A stretch of DNA of 64,000 bases, taken from positions 68,987,623 through 69,051,622 of the forward strand of contig NC_081861.1 in the NCBI RefSeq assembly GCF_963259705.1, in the 5' to 3' direction. A program made the translations under genes and the position numbers. The stretch is from Myotis daubentonii. Taxonomy: Eukaryota > Chordata > Mammalia > Chiroptera > Vespertilionidae. Below the pieces are notes generated by a model. The model did no database searches. It saw only the letters and a list, made by a program, of their open reading frames with translations, and had not been told where the DNA came from. This document shows, in pieces, positions 32,661 to 45,059 of this stretch (the first letter of the stretch is position 1; each line of letters starts with the position of its first letter).

Positions 32661-35239
32661 ATAAGATAAATATGGGGTTTTGAATGGAATAGTATTTATC
32701 ATTTGTCCTCAAGCCTAAGCTATGTATTTTTGTTTTAATATTTCTTAATGTTGTTCAAGCACCTGTGGGCTTAAAATTTCTAATTGAAGTTTCACCTTGA
32801 CACAATTAAAATGTTTTTATTTCTTTCCCAAATGAAATTATGAATTCTATTTTAAGAATCATTTAAAGTTTTTGAATTTACATTTTGTTTTCTTTGCACA
32901 TAAACCCTTTTTACCTTAATCAATCATGACACCTGTGTTTACTTTAAAAATTATAGTAAAATGTTAATTGGATATAGAAGTAGAAGTGGAGATTGGGTGA
33001 TGATGAATAATATAGATGCATAGTATATATTTTATTGATATTCAGATTGAATAGAACTTGAGATAGAGGTGCCAAGATGCATAGTTCACTTTACCACATA
33101 TTCCCTTCAAATGGTATCTTTTCTTTTAGATGTAATTTAACACAAAGATTGTTACAAATTGCAAGGAAACATAGACCCCCTAAGCAAAACCAAAGGATAT
33201 TGACTAAGTATTATGTCTCTGGAAGCAGACATTCAGACTCCCTGATGTTTTAATTTTTGATTTAATAGTGTGATAATGTACACAGTTGCATCTCTGTGTG
33301 TCAAACAGGAAAGAAAAAAATGGTAAGCTAAACCATTAGGGGATTTGTATCTATTTACCAGTGTTTTTTGTTTTATTTTTTTAAATACTTTCTCTGTTTT
33401 TAATGTCCCAAGTCCAGAGGCCTCTCAGGATAATAAAATAGATGTGATAATAAAATAGATATCATTTGTGAAAGATACAGTGACTTATACAAACTTAAAT
33501 CAAAGAGAATTTTAAAGTCTAAAAGTCCCCACATTCTCATAATCAAGTTCTCATTTACCTTGGGTATATAAATATGTAGTTAGATGCTTTATCTCTTCCT
33601 ATTTTCTGTACTCTGATCAATGTCTCTATGACCCACTGCTATGTGGAACACATTTAATTCATGAGCATTTATTTAGGTCATAAATTGAAACAAATAGAAA
33701 TCTATTTTTTTTATTCTAGAAACACCCAGTTGTACATATAAAAGCCAAACTTACTAGGTTTCTAATTGTTTCTAAAAGGTTTCTAATTGTTTGATTTCCA
33801 AAATTAAAGCCCGGGTTCAACCCCTCCACCCATTTAACAGCTTAGGGAGTTTTATTTTGTCTATGTCAACTTAAATCACTTGATTTTATAATTCAGAATC
33901 TTAGGTTATAAAATTGTTTGTTTTATTCTTTTTCTTTCAACCAATATTAATGGCTTTTAATATTAACTTTCATGATTAATCAAATGGCTCTATTAGTTAT
34001 GAGGTCAGAACTAAAATCTAGTGAGAAAGATAAGAGCTAGAAAAGGGAGTAAGTGCCACTTTTGAAATTATCACATACACAAAAAATTAAAACCAAAGTT
34101 TGTCATCACAATTTTTCTGCCTACCATGATGATGATGAACATAAAATAAATAACAACATTTCTTTAGCTAGTGCCTATTATGTGCCATGAATTGTGCACT
34201 CAGTATCCGTCATGAATAAGTATTATTTTTTTTGTATTTTACATACAGATCAAGGACTTAGGTAATTAGAACTCAAGTCCCACAAATAGTAACTGGCTTC
34301 GATTAAACCCAATTCAGTTAAACATTAAGGCCTGCTGTCATTATTTCTACACTGCACTGACTGCCCAAGGTATAATATACTTTTCACATACTGTGAAATT
34401 CAACTTCTCCCTTTAGAACAAACCACATAAATATCTACTTCCTAGCAAAGGTTTATGCTTTATCAATCTACTAAAATGTCCAAATGAAACTGTACATTTT
34501 TATACTTTGTGGAAACAATTCAAGGGGTGATTTAATTCTTCAAGAACATAAAGGTTCCTTACATGCAAGATTCTTTTGTTTTTACCACCATAGCAGCTAA
34601 TACATATTCATTTATACTAGAGTGTTGAAAACCAATGTGAGTTATGTGTGTGTTTGTGTGTGTGTATGTGTATGTTATACAAGAAATTTTGTGACATTCA
34701 GGGTTAGATGACAAGGAAGAAAATGTAATCTATGTAGCACAACACTAGTGATCTCTCTTACAATAATAGTACAGGAAAGCATCAGCAAGCAACACACTAA
34801 AAGGACATGTGATTTTGACCTAACTTTCCTGTGGATTTTGAAAACTCTCCCTATTAGCAAGTTTTGCTTTAGTAAATAACTCCTTACAAACTGTTAGTGA
34901 TTTTTTAGTAGCTCAATTCTCAGATGCCTAGACATCTGTTATGAAAAACATGAGTAGATGATTGATTCTGCAAGTAGTGAAAAACTAGAAGGCAGAGCTG
35001 CCTAGAGACCTAGAAAACTTCTTGTAATGCATTTTGATAATGATTGCATGAGTGTATGGTAATGGGAATGAGGATTATTTCTGTTCTTTTCAGCTCCCAA
35101 AACCCATTGGAGAGCACATTCTGAAATTTCCCAGATGATGGAATTTAAAGTTTTATCAGATTGAGAGTTAAAAAATAGTGGCTAGAGGCCATACAGTGTA
35201 GTTCAAGAAAGAATAAATCCCAAGTGAGGGTTTATTTTC
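32661..35239. other. Longest low-repeat stretch, mostly unassigned
   Basis: About 2.6 kb of AT-rich DNA with no convincing exon: no open frame longer than about 60 codons has family resemblance. It contains a MIR (34165-34366), a GT-rich patch (34645-34672) and short A/T runs. It is the best candidate for host intergenic or intronic sequence, but nothing in it identifies a locus. Confidence 0.5.
34165..34366 (-). mobile_element. MIR-type ancient SINE
   Basis: CTATTATGTGCCATGAATTG with TGTGCACTCAGTAT, then TTTTACATACAGATCAAGGA, AACTCAAGTCCCACAAATAG and GCTTCGATTAAACCCA follow the order of the inverse MIR consensus from tail to tRNA-like head. The divergence fits a pan-mammalian repeat. Confidence 0.65.
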
Positions 35240-36255
35240 TTCCATAAAAGGTTTGATGGTCTGCTTGATGTTTCTATGTCTCTGGGTCTGTGTTTGTTCA
35301 TCAGTTTATGTTGGTCATTAGATTCCACATATGAGTGAGATCATGTAATACTTTTCTTTATCTGACTGGCTTATTTCACTTAGCAAAATGCTCTCTAGGT
35401 CCATCTATGCTGTTGCAAATGGTGAGAATTCTTTCTTTTTTATAGCTATGTAGTTTTCCATTGTATAGATGTGCTGTTTTTTTAATCCACTCATCTGCTG
35501 ATGGGCTATTTCAAAATCTTAGCTATTATAAATTGTGCTGCTATGCACATAAGGGTGCATATATCCTATCTGATGGGTGTTTCTGAGTTCTTGGGATATA
35601 TTCCTAGAAGTGGGATCACTAGTCAAATGGTACTTCCCATTTTTAATTTTTTGAGGAAACTCCAAACTGTTCTCCACAGTGGCTGAACCAGTCTACATTC
35701 CCACCAGCAGTGCCCGAAAGTTCCCTTTTCTCCAAATCCTCGCCAACACTTGCTGTTTCTTGATTTGTTGATGATAGTCATTCCTACAGGTATGAGGTGG
35801 TACCTCATTGTTGTTTTGATTTGCATCTCTCAGATGATTAGCGACTTTGAGCACTTTTTCATATGCCTTTTGGCCTTCTGTATGTCCATTTTGGAGAAAT
35901 GTCTATTGAGGTCCTTTGCCCATTTTTAAATTGGATTATCTTTCTTTTGCAAAGTTATATGAGTTCCCTGTAGATTAACCACTTATGGGATGTATCATTC
36001 ACAAATATGCTCTCACATAGAGTGAGTGTTCTTGTTATTTTATTGATGGTTTGATTTGCTGTGCAGAAGCTCTTTATTTTAATGTAGTCCCATGTGTTTA
36101 TTTTCTCCTTAATTTCCATTGTCCCAATAGATGTATCCATAAACACGTTTGCTATGAGAGGTGTTTGAGATTTTGCTGCCAATGGTTTCTTCTAGAATTT
36201 TTATGGTTTCATGTCATACATTTAAATCTTTTATCCATTTTGAGTTTATTTTTTT

Positions 36256-36460
36256 AAATATATTTTATTGGTTTTTTACAGAGAGGAAGGGAGAGGGATA
36301 GAAACATCGATGAGAGAGAAACATCAACCAAATGCCTCCTGCACATCCCCCAATGGGGATGTGCCCCCAACCAAGGTACATGCCCTTGACTGGAATCGAA
36401 CCTGGGACCCTTCAGTCTGCAGGCTGATGCTCTATCCACTGAGACAAACCAGTTAGGGCA
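36256..36460 (-). mobile_element. VES-type SINE with 19-bp TSD
   Basis: On the - strand: TGCCCTAACTGGTTTGTCTC head, B box GGTTCGATTCC, VES body and poly-A. The exact direct repeat ATTTTGAGTTTATTTTTTT lies at 36237-36255 and 36461-36479. Inserted in the ORF2 remains of the - strand L1. Confidence 0.97.
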
Positions 36461-37140
36461 ATTTTGAGTTTATTTTTTTGTATGGTGTAAGTTGGTGGTC
36501 TAACTTCTTCTTCTTCTTCTTCTTTTTTTTTATTTTGCATGTATCTGTCCAATTTTCCCAACACCATTTATTGAAGAGACTGTTTTGACTGCATTGTATG
36601 CTCTTGCCTCCTTTGTCAAATATAAAATGAGCATAATGACTTGGATTGATTTCTGGGTTCTCTGTTCTCTTCAATTGGTGTATATGTCAGTTCTTATGCA
36701 AGTACCAGGCTGTTTGGAGTACAGTGGCTTTGTAGTATAATTTGAAATCTGGTGTTGTGATTCCTCCTACTTTGTTTTTTCTTTCTCAATATTGCTGCAG
36801 CTATTTTGGGTTTTTATTGATTCCATATAAATTTTTGGAGAATTTGTTCTAGCTCTGTGAAATATACTGTTGGTATTTTAATAAGGATTGTATTAAATCT
36901 GTAGATTGCCTTGTGTAGGATGGACATTTTAATGATGAATTTACCAATCCATGAAGACAGTATATTCTTTCATTTGCATATATCTTCCTCTATCTCTTTT
37001 ATAAATGTCTTGTAGTTTTCCAAATACAGGTCTTTTACTTCCTTGGTTAAGTTTATTCCTAAGTATGTGATTTTTTTTGTTGCAGTGGTAGGCAGGGTTG
37101 TTTGTTTGGTTTCCCTTTCTGAGAGTTCATTATTGTTATA

Positions 37141-37850
37141 CTAACAGCCCGGTGCATGAATTGTGCACATTAAAAGGAAATTAATTAGAAGAAATATTTT
37201 AATACCATTATTCGCCCTTTATAATAGAAGTGTCAACCAAATTCACGATCGACAATGACAGATGGAAACACACGCATGTGATTGGCACCAGCGAGAGCTT
37301 TATATGTATCATGCATGCGTGAGTCAACTTAGCCTTTTATAGATATAGAAAAACTTGCTTAATTAGGCCTGATTTCTGATTTAGCTAAACTTTTTCCAGC
37401 CCAGTGAAGCACCCCAACTTCTCTTTCAGGTAATTGTCAGCAACAGCATAGTAAATGTCAACATGAAGCAGATATTATTGTAGATCAGCAGGGAGAACAA
37501 AGGATGAAATATTTAACTGCAGCAGTGTTTGACTATATTCTGTGAAGTGAAAAAACCTGAAGTCATTTTCAAGGTCCACCATTTCTTACTTTTTTTCAGT
37601 TGGGTCAAGTTTCTAAGCTTTCTAATTCTCTGTTTTTTAGCTAATGAAAATAAAATAGGATTCCAACGAATCTCCTATCTACTTACTCCAGGACTCCTGT
37701 GAGGATCAAATGAGATGAGGCATGGGAAAACGCTTCACAGACATTTGGTTACAGTGTAAAGTGTTTCACCTGGCTATAAAGCAAGTCATCATAGCAACCG
37801 GTCAGAAGGTGTGAAGGACACTTAGCATATTAGCCTTTTTTATAGATAGA
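37141..37850 (-). mobile_element. Composite Helitron: captured host DNA between a second 5' end and a short complete Helitron
   Basis: On the - strand the outer 5' end is TCTATCTATAAAAAAGGC at 37850 (after an A). Next come about 500 bp of unrelated sequence, then a second 5' end TCTATATCTATAAAAGGC at 37349, and finally the 3' hairpin GTGCACAATTCATGCAC and worn terminus GGGCTGTTAG at 37141. The inner unit (37141-37349) is 209 bp with its own complete ends. The flanking L1 is contiguous across 37140/37851, so the whole block occupies one target. About 37609-37748 resembles a MIR in + orientation and therefore appears to be captured host DNA. Confidence 0.82.
37609..37748 (+). mobile_element. 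MIR-like fragment carried inside the composite Helitron
   Basis: GGGTCAAGTTTCTAAGC, then TAGCTAATGAAAATAAAATA and CTGTGAGGATCAAATGAGAT followed by CGCTTCACAGACATTTGG, in the order of the MIR core and 3' region. It is an ancient repeat inside a much younger transposon. Confidence 0.55.
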
Positions 37851-40440
37851 TAACAATGTCATAGATTTCTGGGTGTTAATTTTATATCCTGCTACATTGC
37901 CAAATTCATTTATTAAATCTAGTAGTTTTCTGATGGAGTCTTTAGGGTTTTCTATGCACAGTATCATGCCATCTGCAAATAGTGAATTTTACTTCCTCCT
38001 TTCCAATTGGGATGTCTTTTACTTCTTCTTGTCTGATTGCAATGGCTAGCACATATAGTACTATGTTGAACATGAGTGGCAAAAGCGGGCATCCCTGATT
38101 TGTTCCTGTTATTATGGGAAATGGTTTTAGCTTTTGTCCGTTGAGTATGAGGTTGGCTGTAGGTTTGCAATATAAGGCTTTTGTTATGTTGACATATGAT
38201 CCTTCTATTCTAACTTTGTTGAGAGATTTTTATCAAGAAAGGGTGTTAGATTTTGTTGAATACTTTTTTCCACATCTATTGATATGATCATGTGGTTTTT
38301 ATCTTTAATGTTGTTTATGTGATATATAACATTTATTGAATTTTGGATATTGTACCAGGCTTACATCCCTGTAATAAATACCACTTGGTCATGGTGTATG
38401 ATCTTTCTAATGTATTTCTGGATCCAACTTGCTAGACTTATGTTGAGGATTTTAGAATCTATGTTCATCAGGGATATTGGCCTGTAATTCTCTTTCTTTG
38501 TAGTGTCTTTATCTGAGTTTTGGATTAGGGTAATGCTGGCCTCATAGAAATAGCTTGTGAGTGTTCCTTCTTTCTGAATTTTTGGTTTGAGAAAGATAGG
38601 TGTTAGTTCTTTGAATGTTTTGTAAAACTTCCCTGTGAAGCCATCTGGTCCAGGGCTTTCGCTTGCTGGGAGTTTTTTTGTTGTTGTTTATTTTTTTTAT
38701 TTTTTTCCGCTTCATTTTCATCAGTAGTTATTGGTCTATTCAGGTTTTCTGATTCTTGCTGATTGAGTTTTGGAAGATTGTATTTTACTAGGAATATTTG
38801 CATTTGGTCAAGGTTGTGCAATTTATTGGAGTAGAGTTGTTCATAGTATTTTTTTTTTGTGATCCTTTGTATCTCTGTGGGGTCAGTTGTTAACTTTACC
38901 TCTTTTGTTTCTGATTTTGTTTATTTGGGTTTTCTCTCTTTATTTCTTGGTGAGTCTGGCAAGAGTTACATAGATCTTGTTTATTCTTTCAATGAACCAG
39001 CTCTTGGTTTTATTAATCTTTTGTATTTTCTTTTTGGTCTCTATGTCATTTATTTCTGCTCTGAGCTTTATTATTTCCTTTCTTCTATTTACTCTGGGCT
39101 TTTCTTGTCACTCTCTAATTCTTTAAGGTGTAGGGTTATATAACTAATTACGGAGGGGGGGTTGTTTGTTTGTTTTTTGAGGTAAGCTTGTAGTACTATG
39201 AACTTCCCTTTCAGGATTGCTTTCACCATGCCCCATAGATTTGGGGTTGCTGTGCTTTCATTGTCACTTATTTCTAGTACTTTTTTTTAATTTCTTATTT
39301 GATCTCTTTGGTAACCCATTCATTGTTTAATAGCATGCTATTTTGCCCCCATATGTTTGATTGTTTATGATTTGTTTATTGTAGCTTATTTCTAACTTTA
39401 TGCCAGTTGTGATCTGTGAAGTTGCTTGATTTGATTCCAGTCTTCTTGAATTTATAGAGACTTAGTCTATGCCCTAACATGTAGTCTATCTTTGAAAATG
39501 TCCCATATGCACTTGAGAAGGATGTATATTCAGTAGCTTTGTGATGAAATGTTCTGGGAATATCAATTAGTTTCTTCTGATCTAGTGAGTCATTTAGGAT
39601 TTCTGTTTCCTTGTTGCTTTTTGTTTAAAAGATGTATCCAATGATGTCAATGGGGTATTAAAGTCCCCTACTATGATTCTATTGCTGTTTATCTCTCCCT
39701 TGATATCTTCCAGAAGGTTTTTTTTTTCATGTATTTGGGTGCTTCTACATTGGGTACATATATGTTTACCAGAGTTATATCCTCTTGTTGTATTGTTCCC
39801 TTTAGTATTACGTAGTGGCCTTCCTTTTCTCTTATTATGGCCTTCGACTTTGAGGTCTATTTTTTCAGATATAAGTATTGCTACCCCAGTATTTTTTTTC
39901 ATTTCCATTTGCCTGAATAATTTTTTCCATACTTTCTCTTTCAGTCTGTGTAAGTCCTTTGTTCTGAGGTGGGTCTTTTGTAGACTGCCAATATATGGGT
40001 CATATTTTCTTATCCATTCAGCTACCCGATATCTTTTGATTGGAGCATTAAATCCATTTACATTTAAGGTTATTATTGATAGGTACTTGTTTGTTGCCAT
40101 ATTTGTTCTTTATGCCTGTTTTAGTTTTTCCCTTTCTATTTCTTCTTTACAATAGTCCATTTAACATTTCTTGTATTGCTGGTTTGGTGGTAATAAACTC
40201 CCTTAGTTTTTTTATTTTTGTTTTTTTGTCTGCATAGCTCTTGATTTTAGCTTCAATTTTGAATGTTAGCCTTGCTTGGTAGAGTATTCTTGGGTCCAGT
40301 CCCTTGCTTTGCATCACTTTGTATATTTCATTCCATTCCCTTCTGGCCTGATTTGTTTCTGTTGAAAAATCACTTGATAGTCTAGTGGGAAATCCCTTGC
40401 AGGTAACCTTCCAATGTCTCTTTTGCAGCCTTTAAGATTC

Positions 40441-40899
40441 TTTGTATTTTACATTTGACCATCACACCCTTGCACAAGATAGCCACCCCCATGTGGTCAA
40501 AGATGGCCACCACAAGATGGCCGGCAGGGGAGGGCAGTTGTGGCTGATCAGGTCAGCAGGAGAGGGCAGTTAGGTGTGACCGTGCTGGCAGGGGCAGATA
40601 AGCGTCGATCAAGCTGGCAGGGAAGTGGTTAGGGGGTGATCAGGCTGGCAGGGGAGTGGTTAGGGGGTGATCAAGCTAGCAGGCAGAAGCAGTTAGGGGC
40701 AATCAGGCAGGCAGGTAGGCAGATGAGTGGTTGGGAGCCAGCAGTCCTGGATTATGAGAGGGATGTCTGACTCCTGGTTTAGGATCGGGCCTAAACCAGT
40801 AGTCAGACATCCTCTGAGAGGTCCCAGATTGAGGAAGGTGCAGGCTGAGCTGAGGGACACCCCACGCTAGTGCATGAATTTTGTGCACCAGGCCTCTAG
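40441..40899 (+). mobile_element. Helitron (HeliBat type) with a degenerate 5' end
   Basis: The 3' end is clear: hairpin GTGCATGAATTTTGTGCAC at 40870-40888 and GGCCTCTAG ending at 40899, followed by T. The 5' part reads ACATTTGACCATCACACC, matching the CAAATTGACCATCACACC segment of the Helitron at 53823, but the first 25 or so bases with TC are worn or truncated. The interior has 30-bp-scale repeats (GGGGAGTGGTTAGGGGGTGA, 40620-40720). Confidence 0.85.
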
Positions 40900-40904
40900 T
40901 TGTT

Positions 40905-43900
40905 TAATAAAAATAAATAGGTTTCAAGTGTATAATTCCATGATACATAATCTGTATATTGCATTGTGTGCCCATCACCCAAAGTCAAATCATCTTTCAT
41001 CATCGTATATTTGACCCCCATAACTCTTTACTACCACCCATCTCTCTTTCCCTTTTCCCTTTGGTAACTACCATACTACTGTCTGTGTCTATGAAGTTTT
41101 TTTCTTGTTTGCCCATTTGTTGCTTTGGCTTTATATCACACATAAGAATGAAATCATATGGTTCTTAACATTTTCTGTTTGACTTATTTTGCTTAGCATG
41201 ATCTTCTCAAGATCAATCCATGTTGCAAATGGCAGTATTTCATCTTTTATTATGGCTGAGTAGTATTCCATAGTATATATGTACCTATGTACCACATTTT
41301 CTTTACCCAAGCATCTATCAAAGGAAACTTCAGTTATTTCCATGTTTACCACCATGAATATTGCTTCAATGAACATAAAAGTACATATATTTTTGCAAAT
41401 AAGTGCTTTTAATTTGTTCAAGTAGATACCCAGAAGAGAAGTATATGGTAACTCTAATTGATACCCAGAACAAGGCCATATAGTAATTCTATTTTTAATT
41501 TTTGAGGAACCTCCATACTGTTTTCCATAGCATCTGTACCAATCTACATTCCCACCAGCAGTAAATCAGGGTTCCTTTTTCTTCATAACCTCCCCAATAC
41601 TTGTTATTAGTACTTAATACTAACAGGTGTGAGGTGATATCTCATTGTAGTTTTAATTTGTATTTCCTTAATAGCTAGTGAAGTTGAGCATCTTTTCATG
41701 TATCTGTTGGACATTGGTATGTCTTTTTGGAAGAAGTGTCTGCTCAGGTCCTCTAGTCATTTAACTGGATTATTTGGTGTTAAATGATAAGAGTTCTTTA
41801 TATATTTTGGATATTAACCACTAGTTGGAGGTGTTGTTTTCAAATATCATCTCCCATTTTGTTGGCTGCCTTTTTGATTTGTTAGTGGTTTATTTTGCTG
41901 TACAGAAGCTTTTTAGTTCGATATAGTCACATTCATTTATTTTTGCCTTTACTTCCCTTGCCTTTGGGGTCAGATTCATAAAATGTTCTCTAAGACCAAG
42001 GTTCATTTTTTCAAATATAACCCCACTTGTTTGTTTAGGCTTTCTTTACCTGTGCTTTGGGCATCATATGTAAGAAATCATTGCCAAGACCAATGTAAAA
42101 ACGTTTATCTTTGTATTTTCTTCTAGGAGTTTTCTGGTTTCATTTTTCACTTGTTAGTCTTTAATCTACTTTGACTTCATTTTTGTGTATGTTGCAAGAT
42201 AAGATAAGTGTCCAATTTAATTCCTTCTGCATGTGGATATCCATTTTTCCCAGTGGCATTGTTTGAAGAGATTACCCTTTCTCAATTCTTATTGAAAATC
42301 AGTTGAATGTACATGTGTGAATTCATTTCTGGGTTTTGTATTCTGTTCCATTTGTTTAAGTGTCTGCTTTTTATGAGAGTACCATACTGTTTTAATTACT
42401 ATAGCTTTTTAATATATTTTGAAATCAGGATTCATTTTGCCTTCAGCTTTGTTATCCTTGATGAAGATGGATTTGGCTATCTTGGTCTTTTGTGATTCTA
42501 TGTGAATTTTAAGATATTTTTTCTATTTCTGCAAAAAATGACATTGAGATTGTGTTGAGGATTGCATTGAATCTACAAATGGCTTTGGGTAGTGTGGACA
42601 TCTTGAAAATATTAAGTCTTACAATTTATGAATAAGGTATGTCTTTTCTTTTATTTGTGTCTTAATTCATGTGTTTGTTCATCAGTGTTTTATAGTTTTT
42701 AGTATACAAGTCTTTCACTTTGCTTAAGTCTATTCATATGTATTCTTGTGATGTTATTTCAAATGGAATTGCTGTCTTAATTTCCTCTTAGAATGTCAGT
42801 TATTAGTGTATGGAAGCACTTTGTTAAGTCTAACAGTTGTGGGTTTTTTGGAGTCATTAGAGTTTGCTAAATATAAATCATATCACCTATGAACAGAGAT
42901 AATTGTATTACTTCCTTTCAGATTTGGGTACCTTTTATTTCTTTTCTCTGCTCTAAATATTGTAGTTAGGGATTCTAATACTATGATGAGAAAGAGTCAA
43001 AAAGGGGGCATCCTTGTCACTTTCCATGATCTTAGAGAATAAACTTTCAGTTTCACACTGTTGAAGATGATGTCAGCTTTTAACTATTCATTTAAGATTT
43101 TTAAGTTAAGACAATTCCCTACTGTTCCTAGATTATTGTCTTCTTTTTATTATGAAAACAATATCTAATTTTGTCAAATGCCGGGGTCCAACCCCAGCAG
43201 GTCCAGGGGTTCCCAAAGGCGTAGACGGAGTCGGCGAAGAAGGAATGACACGGAGACAGTGTTCAGTTGATCAGCAGCCTAGCCAGGATCTCCAGCCAAG
43301 TTCTGGTCTGGATCTCCAGAGAGGTTCTGCTTAGGATCTCCAGTCAGGTTCTGTAGCCATGTTCCCTCGCTAGGTTCTCCAGCCAGGTTCTGTCTGAGAT
43401 CTCCAGCCATGTTCGGTCAGCAAGTTCTAGTCAGGTACTCTTGCCATATTTCTGTAGTCAGGTTCAGTCCAGGATCTTTTGCCATGTTCTCTCCAGCGAA
43501 GTTCTTCTGTCTGTAGGTTCTGTGTAGGTTCTGTCTGTAGGTTCTCTCTTCTCAGTTCTGTCTCTTTCTGTCTTGTTACATCTGTATTTATACCAGTTGA
43601 TTCAATCCCATCAATCTCTATTCCAAAGGTTAGGGCGTTTCTTATCTCCATTCCAGGGAGTAAAGATTATGTAGCTTAAGCATGATTGTTTGTAGTTAAA
43701 GTAATTAATTACCCGCCTGGCACTTAGTTAAGGGGTTTTATTCCCTCCCTAACTTCAGGGGAAAATCCCTACCTGGGGATTCAACCTTTCTCCGAGAGGT
43801 GACCTTGGTTAAAACACAGCGCCAAGAAGGTGAGAAAACATATTAAGAACTGTATGTCATATATGCCAGGTCCCTTGAAACAGCAAGGATGGACCGGCTC

Positions 43901-44620
43901 CCGGCAGTCAAATTATTTTTGTTGTCTATTGAGATCATCATATTATTTTAAAACTTCATTCTGTTAATGTGATATAGACACCAATGTATTTTCATATGTT
44001 AAAATATTCTTGCATTCCAAGAATTCATTCCACGTAGTGATGGTAATTTATTCTTTAAATATGTTGATGAGGTTCAGTTTGCTAGTATTTTGCTGAGAAT
44101 ATTTCTATGTTCATCAGGGTTTTCCTTTCCTGTAGTGCTTTTTTTGTCTGATTTCAGTATCAAGGTATTGGTGGCCTCACTAAATGAGTTTGGAATTATT
44201 CTTTCTTCTGGAAGAGCTTTGAAATAAATGCCATTGGTTCTTCTTTAAATATTTGATGGAATTCACCAGTGAAGTCCTGGTCTTTCATTGTCAGAAGGGT
44301 TTTTATTACTAACTCAATATTTTTGATGCTTCTGGGTCTGTTCAGATGTTCTCTTTTTTCATTATTCAGTTTGGTAGCTTGTATGTATCAGGGAATTTGT
44401 ACATTTCTTCTAGCTTAACCAATTTGTTGGTGTCTAATTTTTTACATATTTTTTTTTATTTACATGACATCACTTATAATGTCTCTTCTTTCCTTTTTGA
44501 TTTTTTGAGTCTTTGTTCTTTTTTATAGGTTAGTCTATGTAGTAGTATGACAATTTAACTTATCTTTACAAAACCCCCACTCATTTTTTTTCACGTTTTC
44601 TATGTTTTTTAATAGATAAT
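40905..44620 (-). mobile_element. Ancient LINE-1, interrupted by a solo LTR
   Basis: On + it reads as an inverted old L1: TTCAAGTGTATAATTCCATG (3'UTR), ATGGCTGAGTAGTATTCCAT, CTTTGGGTAGTGTGGACATC and CATTGGTTCTTCTTTAAATA. It extends from the 3'UTR to the reverse transcriptase N-terminus. It is much more diverged than the bat L1s and close to old L1 families common to placental mammals. The right end meets a younger L1 tail at 44637. Confidence 0.85.
43179..43906. mobile_element. Solo LTR of an endogenous retrovirus, 728 bp, with 6-bp TSD
   Basis: Begins TGCCGGGGTCCAACCCCAGC and ends GGCTCCCGGCA, giving the TG...CA ends and short inverted termini (TGCCGGG/CCCGGCA) of an LTR. It is flanked by the exact 6-bp repeat GTCAAA at 43173-43178 and 43907-43912. 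A 6-bp duplication is usual for class II (beta-like) elements. A TATAAATA box lies on the - strand near 43585, suggesting but not proving - orientation. Between 43270 and 43560 are imperfect repeats of CCAGCCAGGTTCTG/GGATCTCC. No internal gag, pol or env remains, consistent with LTR-LTR recombination. The target is an ancient L1. Confidence 0.92.
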
Positions 44621-45059
44621 CATTGCTTTCATTTTTTTCTTTATTGATTAAGGTTTATATATGTGTCCTTATCCCCCATTGCCCTCCACCCCTCCCCCCC
44701 AACTCATGCCCTAAACCCCTGGTGTCTGTGTCCATTGGTTAGGTTATATGCATGCATACAAGTCTTTTGGTTGATCTCTCCCCATTACCCCCACCCTCCC
44801 CTACTATCCCTCTGAGGTTGGACAGTCTGATCGATGCTTCTCTGTCTCTGGATCTGGTTTTGTTCATCAGTTTATATTGTTCATTATATTCCACCAATGA
44901 GTCATATCACGTGATATTTATATTTCTCTGACTGGCTTATTTTGCTTAGCATAATGCTCTTCAGTTCCATCCATGCTGTTGCAAATGGTAACAGTTCCTT
45001 CTTTATTTATAGCAGCATAGTATTCCATTGTGCAGATGTACCACCGGTTTTTAGTCCAC

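Larger units (their letters stand above)
35490..40100 (-). pseudogene. ORF2: L1 ORF2, broken and twice interrupted
   Basis: The ATG at 40100 begins MATNKYLSIITLNVNGFNAP. The endonuclease part is open to 39594 apart from decayed residues ([29 protein letters not shown]). The reverse transcriptase and C-terminal parts survive as short pieces, for example 38821-38603, 38170-37964, 36674-36453 and 36182-35955. The SLII-TGA stop site seen in other copies is present at 35830-35832. The inserted SINE and Helitron each break the frame. Confidence 0.88.
35240..40440 (-). mobile_element. LINE-1 with most of ORF2 and part of ORF1, carrying a SINE and a composite Helitron
   Basis: On the - strand: the end of ORF1 (about 40440-40165), ORF2 from the ATG at 40100, and the 3' region down to about 35240 where the terminal 3'UTR and poly-A are missing. 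It is interrupted by a SINE at 36256-36460 and a Helitron at 37141-37850, and its 5' side meets the Helitron at 40441-40899. Homology to the + strand L1s is continuous across both insertions. Many stops are present, so it is older than the insertions it contains. Confidence 0.92.

Noticed and set aside
37141..37850. An autonomous Helitron with Rep/helicase
   Set aside because: No Rep HUH motif or helicase motif is visible in any frame, and the unit is far too short.
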